64,000 bases of DNA from Streptomyces sp. NBC_01231 (GTDB lineage Bacteria; Actinomycetota; Actinomycetes; Streptomycetales; Streptomycetaceae). The notes beneath the pieces were generated by a model, which was given only the letters and a program-made list of their open reading frames with translations, was not told the DNA's origin and did no database searches. Position numbers and translations under genes: made by a program. The stretch spans positions 7,564,001 through 7,628,000 of the forward strand of contig CP108521.1 of the NCBI GenBank assembly GCA_035999765.1. The letters run 5' to 3'. Each line of letters starts with the position of its first letter. Within the stretch, counting starts at the first letter, position 1. Of this stretch, positions 45,784-54,572 are shown in pieces.

Positions 45784-46526
45784 TGGTCACCGCCGTCTAC
45801 GCTCAAGAACACCCCATTGAGGAATTTCTTGCTGTCGAGCGCCAAGAAAAGGCAGGCTTGACCGACATCTTCGACTGTGGCGATGCGCTTGACGGGAGTC
45901 GACTCCGCAAAACGCTCCCACATCGATTCGTCGTCGCCTCCCAGTTGGTCCCAGAGCGGCGTTCGTACTGGTCCCGGCGCCACGGCATTGACTCGGATAC
46001 CGTACTTCCTGGTCAGGTAGACCGAATGCGCCTTGGTCAAGGCAATCAATCCGGCGGTTCCTGTCTGATAGGCGATGAAATCACCTTTCGGACGTTCGCC
46101 GTCGATGGAGGTGATGTAGGTAACGCTGGCATTCTCGGAGCGGCGGAGCAGAGGAATGCCGTACTTGGTCAGAAGGAAGGCTCCATCGAGTTTGGTGCTC
46201 AGTACCTTGCGCCACTCGTCGAACGAGGCGTCGTCGATTGGCTTGGGAATCTCTCGTACGGCCGTGATGACGAGCGAGTCCAGCCGACCGACATGATTCT
46301 CGATCATGGCATAAGCCGCCTGGACCGAGGACTCGTTCGTGACGTCGAGATGGCAGAGTGTTCCTTTACCGCCCTCGTTGATAATTGTCTGCAGTGTCTT
46401 TTCACCGCCTTGTTGGTCGGTGAAGTAAGTTACGACTACATGGTGACCCGTCCGGGCGAACGCTTTCGCGATCCCGGCACCCAAACCCTTGGATGATCCA
46501 GCGACGAAAGCGACTGGGGCGTTCAT
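45774..46526 (-). CDS. SDR-family protein lacking the catalytic lysine
   Basis: A 250-residue classical SDR fold. The cofactor loop FVAGSSKGLGAGIAKAF (TGxxxGxG type) is intact and HLDVTNESSVQAA follows. The catalytic Ser is in VTYITSIDG and the Tyr 13 residues later in FIAYQTGTAGL, but the usual YxxxK reads YQTGT, so the Lys is Thr; the NNAG motif is also replaced (VITAVRE). The C-terminal RVNAVAPGPVRTPLW and GVFLSVDGGDQWT are normal. It may be a pseudo-enzyme, or use a different mechanism. It is the first gene of the nine-gene run, so a promoter should lie in the AT-rich DNA just upstream. Confidence 0.85.
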   Translation of the reverse strand: MNAPVAFVAGSSKGLGAGIAKAFARTGHHVVVTYFTDQQGGEKTLQTIINEGGKGTLCHLDVTNESSVQAAYAMIENHVGRLDSLVITAVREIPKPIDDASFDEWRKVLSTKLDGAFLLTKYGIPLLRRSENASVTYITSIDGERPKGDFIAYQTGTAGLIALTKAHSVYLTRKYGIRVNAVAPGPVRTPLWDQLGGDDESMWERFAESTPVKRIATVEDVGQACLFLALDSKKFLNGVFLSVDGGDQWT

Positions 46527-46876
46527 TTAGGCGTGTTCCTCCCGGCCTGATCATGGCGCGGCTGACACAACGAATACATCGCATGCCCTCGGACCTGCTA
46601 TGCACCAATGCAACCTGAGAATACCAAGCTGAGCACACGGAGTCACTGGTTAACTTGACAGTTTGTTAGACATTTCTTCCGTCAGGATCCCTGACGGCAC
46701 TGTGGTTCCGGGTCTGTTCCCTTCCGCGCCGGGCGACGATGTGCCGGTAGCAAGCGGGTGCCGGGCGCCTCCGCCGACCCTCGGACTCGCCGATGCGGCG
46801 CGGCAGGAGGCAGCCAACCGCCAGTCACCCGCAACACGTTACTTCCGGCGGGAGCCTCTGAATTCCCGTGCGCCTC
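46527..46876 (-). other. AT-rich probable promoter region of the nine-gene island operon
   Basis: About 150 bases before the SDR gene are markedly AT-rich for this genome. They contain AACTTGACAGTT (46650-46661; AACT and AGTT arms around TGAC) within a run rich in TTAAC/GTTAG words that could be a regulator site. From about 46680 onward the composition returns to GC-rich with no recognisable gene until the decayed HATPase. Confidence 0.4.
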
Positions 46877-47380
46877 TTAAACCGTGTCCAACTCCGCCCG
46901 CACTGTCTTTCCGGGCCCGCTGACGCGCGGTGCGACCGCCCCAACGGGACGCCAGCCGCGCCACGATGAGCAGAGCCCGCCCCGACTCCTCGTTCCCGGG
47001 CGGCTCGTGGGAGCTGAACAGCGGCAGGCGTTGGATGTGAGCGTTCGGTGACCTCGACGCGCACGGTGCGCGGGCTGCCGCCCGCCTCGGTCAGCTGTAC
47101 GTCGAAGTCCCGCCCGGATGTGCCCGTGCCGTACGTCGTAGGCGGCCGGCTCAGCAGTGATCAGCGTCAGCGTCCCGTTGGCGTCACAGGTGTGCGAGTG
47201 GCCCCAGGTATCCAGCCGGTGTGATACGAGTCGGCGGGCGAGGCGCGCCCGCGATGGGAGGACGTGAAGTGCGTCGGGAACTCCCGGCGGCGTCGGGGAT
47301 GCTGGGCTGCATGACCCTCGCGGGAGCACGGCCACCGTGCCGTGGTTCGTGCTCCGAACGTACGCGTACTTCCTGCCCAG
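46877..47380 (-). pseudogene. Decayed HATPase (RsbW-like) gene with several frameshifts
   Basis: The minus strand holds the pieces of a typical Streptomyces ATP-binding protein in different frames. One frame reads SRARLARRLVSHRLDTWGHSHTCDANGTLTLITAEPA. A second reads VRVEVTE. A third reads RLPLFSSHEPPGNEESGRALLIVARLASRWG. The first frame then resumes with VAPRVSGPGKTVRAELDTV and a stop at 46877. At least three indels are needed, including one extra G near 46935. The upstream end is uncertain. It borders the low-GC island and resembles the intact gene at 15.9-16.3 kb. From 47381 to 47553 I see nothing. Confidence 0.7.
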
Positions 47381-47553
47381 GGCGGGAGCACGCGGCAGCG
47401 TCCCCGGCACGGTCTTCGCGTAGTCGCGGCTCCGGGCGACTCGAAACGGCCCGCTCCCGGCGCGAAGTCCCAGTGAAGTCCCAGAGGCGCCGCCGTGCCC
47501 CTTGAAGACCCGCATCAGTGCAGGTCAAAAGAGCTCCGGCGCCCCCTACCCTC

Positions 47554-49083
47554 TCAGATGTCCCGGAAGATCTCGATCTGCGCCCCGATCGAGTTCAGCC
47601 GCTCCGCCAGATCCTCGTACCCCCGGTTGATGACGTACACGTTCCGCAGCACGGAGGTGCCCTCCGCCGCCATCATCGCGAGCAGCACGACCACGGCGGG
47701 TCGCAGGGCCGGCGGGCACATCATCTCGGCGGCCCGCCAGCGGGTCGGGCCCTCCACCAACACCCGGTGCGGGTCGAGGAGTTGGAGGCGTCCGCCGAGG
47801 CGGTTGAGGTCGGTGAGATAGATGGCGCGGTTGTCGTAGACCCAGTCGTGGATCAGCGTCTTGCCCGAGGCCATGGCCGCGATCGCGGCGAAGAACGGCA
47901 CGTTGTCGATGTTCAGGCCGGGGAACGGCATCGGGTGGATCTTGTCGATCGGTGCCTCCAGCTTGGAGGGCCGGACGGTGAGGTCCACCAGCCGGGTGCG
48001 GCCGTTGTCGGCGGGGTACTCCGGTGTGCGGTCGTGGTCGAGGCCCATCTCCTCCAGGACCGCGAGCTCGATCTCCAGGAACTCGATCGGTACCCGGCGG
48101 ACCGTCAGCTCCGACGCCGTGACGACGGCGGCGGCCAGCAGGCTCATCGCCTCGACCGGGTCCTCGGAGGGGCAGTAGTCGACGTCCACGTCGATGGTGG
48201 GAACGCCGTGCACGGTGAGTGTGGTGGTGCCGATGCCCTCGACCTTGACACCGAGCGCCTCCAGGAAGAAGCACAGGTCCTGGACCATGTAGTTGGAGGA
48301 CGCGTTGCGGATGACGGTGACGCCGTCGTGCCGCGCGGCGGCCAGCAGCGCGTTCTCGGTGACCGTGTCCCCGCGCTCGGTCAGCACGATCGGCCGGTCC
48401 GGACGCACGGTACGGTCCACGACCGCGTGGTACTGCCCTTCCGTCGCCGCGATGTCCAGCCCGAACCGCCTCAGCGCGATCATGTGCGGCTCGATGGTCC
48501 GCGTACCGAGGTCGCAGCCGCCGGCGTACGGCAGCTTGAAGCGGTCCATGCGGTGCAGCAGCGGACCGAGGAACATGATGATGGACCGCGTCCGTACGGC
48601 GGCCTCCGCGTCGATCGCCGCGACGTCCAGCTCGGCCGGGGGCACCAGCTCCAGGTCGACGCCGTCGTTGATCCAGCGGGTGCGTACGCCGATGGAGTTG
48701 AGCACCTCCAGCAGGCGGTACACCTCCTCGATGCGGGCCACGCGGCGCAGCACCGTGCGCCCCCGGTTGAGCAGGGAGGCGCACAGCAGTGCCACACACG
48801 CGTTCTTGCTCGTCTTCACGTCGATGGCGCCGGACAGCCGACGACCGCCGACCACACGCAGATGCATCGGGCCCGCGTAGCCCAGAGAGACGATTTCGCT
48901 GTCCAGTGCTTCACCGATTCGAGCGATCATCTCAAGGCTGATGTTTTGATTGCCGCGCTCGATGCGATTGACGGCGCTCTGACTGGTGCCGAGCGCCTCG
49001 GCAAGCTGTGCCTGCGTCCAGCCTCTGTGCTGCCGGGCGTCACGGATGAGCTTGCCGATACGTACGAGGTAGTCGTCTGCCAT
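47554..49083 (-). CDS. HTH-fused MurA-like enolpyruvyl transferase
   Basis: A 509-residue fusion. Residues 1-65 are an XRE helix-turn-helix (KLIRDARQHRGWTQAQLAEALGTSQSAVNRIERGNQ). From about 72 a complete EPSP-synthase-like fold of the MurA type follows: ISGAIDVKTSKNACVALL with the KN pair, LPYAGGCDLGTRTIEPHMIAL holding the MurA active-site Cys (about 191), and the terminal VINRGYEDLAERLNSIGAQI. MurA transfers enolpyruvate from PEP to UDP-GlcNAc, the first committed step of peptidoglycan synthesis. The added DNA-binding domain suggests a regulator that senses a cell-wall precursor, or a moonlighting enzyme. An inverted repeat lies 13 bases upstream of the ATG, a good place for autoregulation. 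Confidence 0.88.
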   Translation of the reverse strand: MADDYLVRIGKLIRDARQHRGWTQAQLAEALGTSQSAVNRIERGNQNISLEMIARIGEALDSEIVSLGYAGPMHLRVVGGRRLSGAIDVKTSKNACVALLCASLLNRGRTVLRRVARIEEVYRLLEVLNSIGVRTRWINDGVDLELVPPAELDVAAIDAEAAVRTRSIIMFLGPLLHRMDRFKLPYAGGCDLGTRTIEPHMIALRRFGLDIAATEGQYHAVVDRTVRPDRPIVLTERGDTVTENALLAAARHDGVTVIRNASSNYMVQDLCFFLEALGVKVEGIGTTTLTVHGVPTIDVDVDYCPSEDPVEAMSLLAAAVVTASELTVRRVPIEFLEIELAVLEEMGLDHDRTPEYPADNGRTRLVDLTVRPSKLEAPIDKIHPMPFPGLNIDNVPFFAAIAAMASGKTLIHDWVYDNRAIYLTDLNRLGGRLQLLDPHRVLVEGPTRWRAAEMMCPPALRPAVVVLLAMMAAEGTSVLRNVYVINRGYEDLAERLNSIGAQIEIFRDI

Positions 49084-49095
49084 GAGGTTGAGGTT

Positions 49096-49111
49096 ATCTC
49101 AGATATGAGAT
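49096..49111. promoter_or_regulatory. Palindrome upstream of HTH-MurA gene
   Basis: ATCTCAGATATGAGAT is an inverted repeat (ATCTCA, 4-base spacer, TGAGAT) beginning 13 bases before the start of the HTH-MurA gene. It shares the ATCTC-N6-GAGAT form with the site before aconitase. A plausible operator for the fused HTH or for a MarR-type regulator. Confidence 0.5.
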
Positions 49112-49148
49112 GGCGCCTCTTGGGGTGGTCCGTTCGGGTGATGCGGCG

Positions 49149-49346
49149 TCAGCGCCGTTTGGCGTTATGGGTGCGACGCCACCCGAAAGGTCCGGGCAAA
49201 TCCATGGATGTCGTACGACGTCCGGTGCTGCTGTGTGTGTGCCGCGGACCGTTGCGGCCGCCGGTCGTGATGGACCAGGAGCGCTTGTTGATGTTCAGGC
49301 GCACTCCGGGAAGGATCCGGAAACTCTTGCGGAACGTAAGCGGCAT
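49149..49346 (-). CDS. DUF4236 small protein
   Basis: A 65-residue basic protein. The opening PLTFRKSFRILPGVRLNINKRSWSI has the FRKS-x-x-x-x-PGVRLN pattern of DUF4236, followed by SSTGRRTTSMDLPGPFGWRRT. Rich in Arg/Lys/Ser and without a signal peptide. Function is unknown. GGGGG precedes the start at about 8 bases on the minus strand. It stands alone between the methyltransferase and HTH-MurA genes. Confidence 0.75.
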   Translation of the reverse strand: MPLTFRKSFRILPGVRLNINKRSWSITTGGRNGPRHTHSSTGRRTTSMDLPGPFGWRRTHNAKRR

Positions 49347-49407
49347 TCCCGCCCCCTTTCGTTCCGTACCGGATACCCGGAAGGCGCCGGGACATGACGA
49401 CCACCGC

Positions 49408-50250
49408 TCACGTCGCGTGCGGCTTGCGCCAGGTCATGATCTCGGTCGGCGGAGGACGCTCGGCGAAGAGGTCGTCGGGTGACGCCTGTCGAAGTGCCTC
49501 CCGCAGGTCCCGCTCGAAGTCCGGGAGTCTGTCGCCGAACAGGTGAGGGGCGGAGTCGGATCGGGAGAACGCCCACGCCACGATGTCGTCGGCGGTGCGC
49601 TCCGCCACCTCCCCGGCCGGTACGACATGTCGCTCGAAGTGCACGAACCCGGCCCGCGCCAGCACGAGGTCCTCCCTGTTGGGCGTGCCGTTGACGAGCG
49701 TGCCCTGCCCCGCGCGGCGTACCGGGCCGAGGTGTCGACGCACCAGGTCACTGATCCGCGCGTACGGGGGAGCGGGCCGCGGCAGCGGCGTCGGTTCGGC
49801 GGGTGGGTCCTTCAGGTCGCTCACGTGGACGAACGCGCCGTCAGGCTCCAGCATCTCCAGCACGGTGGCGGCGACCCGGTCGCGATCCGTCCAGTGGAAG
49901 GACTGGGCGAACGCCACCACCCGGAACTCGCCCAGGCCGGCCGGCAGGTCTTCGGCGCGGCCGGCCACCCAACGCGCGTTGGTCACCTGGCGACGGGCGG
50001 CCTGGCGTTCGGCCTCGGCCAGCATGTCCTCGTCCGGGTCGAGTCCGATCACCTCGGCGAAGAAGCGCGCCAGCGGCAGCGTCACGATCCCCGGCCCGCA
50101 GCCGACATCGAGGAGCCGGCCGCGGCCGTCCAGGCCGAGGGCCGTGGCCAGCGTCTCGGCGAAGCCCGGAGCGTACGGCAGCCGGCCGCGCTCGTAGTGG
50201 GCCGCACTTCCCTGGAACAGGGTGCTGTCCCACTCCCATCCATCGGGCAT
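49408..50250 (-). CDS. Class I SAM-dependent methyltransferase
   Basis: A 280-residue methyltransferase. Motif I is RLLDVGCGPGIVTLPLARFF (about 44-63), motif II EVIGLDPDEDMLAEA, and motif IV-like RVVAFAQSFHWTDRDRVA follows; FHWTD is common in the methyltransferase type 11 group. I start it at ATG 50250 (MPDGWEWDSTLFQGSAAHYERG), where the conserved part begins; the frame remains open to 50607, but that part looks like a decayed kinase gene. Its substrate is unknown. It is divergent from aconitase, with about 440 bases between; trans-aconitate methyltransferase came to mind because of that position, but the N-terminus does not look like Tam. Confidence 0.82.
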   Translation of the reverse strand: MPDGWEWDSTLFQGSAAHYERGRLPYAPGFAETLATALGLDGRGRLLDVGCGPGIVTLPLARFFAEVIGLDPDEDMLAEAERQAARRQVTNARWVAGRAEDLPAGLGEFRVVAFAQSFHWTDRDRVAATVLEMLEPDGAFVHVSDLKDPPAEPTPLPRPAPPYARISDLVRRHLGPVRRAGQGTLVNGTPNREDLVLARAGFVHFERHVVPAGEVAERTADDIVAWAFSRSDSAPHLFGDRLPDFERDLREALRQASPDDLFAERPPPTEIMTWRKPHAT

Positions 50251-50334
50251 GTCGATTCCATCCGTGAGTCGGTGACGTCGCGGCCGGGTTCGAGCCCGTC
50301 GGCTGTGCCGTGGTCGGCGGTATCGGCCGCCCTT

Positions 50335-50520
50335 GCCCGTCAGGTCGGCTCGCGTGCGCGGGGGCTGTGTCGCCTCAAGGTAGTGCTCTTCGGCGGCGCG
50401 CCGGAACTCCCGGTAGGCGGGGTCGGGCCGAGGGCTTCGGCGAGCGTGGTCTTCCCGACTCTGTCGATCTCCCCCCGGACGGTCGATCGCGATCAGAGAC
50501 AGAAGCCGGGGCCCGGGCAT
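50335..50520 (-). pseudogene. Remnant of a uridine-kinase-like P-loop protein
   Basis: On the minus strand one frame reads LLSLIAIDRPGGD and the next continues GKTTLAEALGPTP, together resembling a split Walker A region (IAIDGxxGxGKTTLAEAL). The first frame then reads DPAYREFRRAAEEHYLEATQPPRTRADL, similar to the C-terminal part of Streptomyces uridine-kinase-like proteins. The middle of the protein is missing. The match is by eye. Confidence 0.45.
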
Positions 50521-50547
50521 GACCATTGCGCGCCCATGTACTAGAGT

Positions 50548-50565
50548 TATCTCGACATCGAGATA
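50548..50565. promoter_or_regulatory. Perfect 18-bp palindrome upstream of aconitase
   Basis: TATCTCGACATCGAGATA reads the same on both strands over all but the central two bases. It lies 129 bases before the aconitase start. In S. coelicolor the MarR-family regulator TamR is known to act on the aconitase promoter; whether this is its site cannot be checked here. Confidence 0.6.
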
Positions 50566-50600
50566 TCTGCCGAGGCGTACCGCAGTCGCCAGTCCAGTAA

Positions 50601-53411
<2,811 letters not shown>

Positions 53412-53432
53412 GCGGTACGGCACGGCAGTTGA

Positions 53433-53465
53433 GGGCCGCACCCCCGGAGACCGGGGGTGCGGCCC
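53433..53465 (+). terminator. Strong rho-independent-type hairpin after aconitase
   Basis: GGGCCGCACCCCC and GGGGGTGCGGCCC form a perfect 13-base stem with a 7-base loop. It lies 22 bases after the aconitase stop and 8 bases before the end of the converging LuxR-type gene, so it can terminate both. There is no long T-run, as is usual in Streptomyces. Confidence 0.88.
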
Positions 53466-53472
53466 TTCGCGA

Positions 53473-54474
53473 TCAGAGCCAGCCGCGTTGGGAAGCCCGT
53501 ACCCCCAGCTGGAAGCGGCTCGCCGCACCCAGCCGCTCCTGCAGCTCACTCACCCGCCGCCGCAGGGTCCGCAGGCTCACGCCCAGATGGCGGGCCACCG
53601 CCTCGTCCTTCATCCCGGCCGCCAGCAGCCTGATCAACGTCCGTTCGCTCTCGGGGAGTTCACCGTCGCCGGCCTGCTGGCCGAGCGGTGTCGCCTGCTG
53701 CCAGGCCATCTCGAAAAGCTTCTGCAGGGCTTCGGTCACCGCCGAGTGCCACACCACGACGGCGCAGTAGCCCCCCGCCGCGGAGGAGGTCAGCGGGAGT
53801 ATCGCGCGACACCCGTCGACCACCAGCAACTTGACCGGCACGGACGGCAACACCCGGGCCTGCTCCCCGAGTTCGACCATTCTCCAGGTGCGGGAGAGGA
53901 CGTTCGGGTCTTCGAGGGCGGTCACCGAGTAGATCCCGCGAGAGACGATCCCGCGGCTGAGCAGATCGGCCTGGAGATCCACCTGCGGTGCGGGGGGTGC
54001 GAGATACGGAGGCGTGTCGAACAGGCACACCTCGTGCTCGGCGCGGGCGTACATCTCCTCCAGGCGTGCGGCGATGGCGCCCTCGCCGGAAGCGACCTCG
54101 ATCAGCCGGGTCGGCTCCTCACGCAACAGCCCGGCCTCGTACGCGGTTGCCATCTCCTCGGCCGTGGCGGCGAGTAGTTCGGACACCGTCTCGCGCCGTC
54201 TGATCAGGCCGCGGACCGCCACTCTCGGGTCGATCGCGCGTAATCCCCCCATGGAATCCGGCGGTTGGAGCAACCCGACCGCTAGCAGCACGTTGCAGGA
54301 TTCGCGCACCCGGGCCGGGGAGGCGCCGGTCAGGAGCGCCCAGCCGGCCGCACCGGCATCGGGCTGGTGCAGGATCGCCCGATAGAGCAACTCGTCGAAC
54401 GAGGAGACCCCCACCGCGGCCCAGGGGCTCGCGGCAGGGGTCTGGTCTGCCGTGTCGTATGCCGTGTTCACCAT
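53473..54474 (-). CDS. LuxR-type helix-turn-helix transcriptional regulator
   Basis: A 333-residue regulator. The C-terminal 65 residues are a LuxR/NarL-type HTH (ESERTLIRLLAAGMKDEAVARHLGVSLRTLRRRVSELQERLGA). The N-terminal part looks like a TrmB-like winged helix (FDELLYRAILHQPDAGAAGWALLTGASPARVRESCNVLLAVGLLQ), followed by a domain with VKLLVVDGCRAILPL typical of these regulators. No receiver Asp is seen. ATG 54474 gives MVNTAYDT; the ribosome site is weak. It lies on the same strand as the subtilisin, 98 bases downstream of that gene, with an inverted repeat between that could be an operator or terminator. Its target is unknown. Confidence 0.85.
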   Translation of the reverse strand: MVNTAYDTADQTPAASPWAAVGVSSFDELLYRAILHQPDAGAAGWALLTGASPARVRESCNVLLAVGLLQPPDSMGGLRAIDPRVAVRGLIRRRETVSELLAATAEEMATAYEAGLLREEPTRLIEVASGEGAIAARLEEMYARAEHEVCLFDTPPYLAPPAPQVDLQADLLSRGIVSRGIYSVTALEDPNVLSRTWRMVELGEQARVLPSVPVKLLVVDGCRAILPLTSSAAGGYCAVVVWHSAVTEALQKLFEMAWQQATPLGQQAGDGELPESERTLIRLLAAGMKDEAVARHLGVSLRTLRRRVSELQERLGAASRFQLGVRASQRGWL

Positions 54475-54509
54475 GGCCCGGCACGGTAGGCGATCATTGT
54501 TAAGGCTGT

Positions 54510-54550
54510 TTGTACCGGCCCGGGGCGCCGTTGCCTTCAGGCCGGTACAA
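54510..54550. promoter_or_regulatory. 11-bp inverted repeat between subtilisin and LuxR genes
   Basis: TTGTACCGGCC and GGCCGGTACAA form a perfect inverted repeat with a 19-base spacer. It is downstream of the subtilisin stop and upstream of the regulator start, so it may be the subtilisin terminator, an operator of the regulator, or both. Confidence 0.5.
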
Positions 54551-54572
54551 CAGGTCACCTGCTTCGCGCCGG

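Noticed and set aside
46663..46923. A plus-strand frame of 86 codons right of the island
   Set aside because: No ribosome site, no family resemblance, and it lies partly over the decayed HATPase gene on the other strand.
49408..50250. Methyltransferase as trans-aconitate methyltransferase (Tam) because it lies beside aconitase
   Set aside because: Its N-terminus (WDSTLFQGSAAHYERGRLPYAPG) does not resemble Tam proteins; the neighbourhood alone is not enough.
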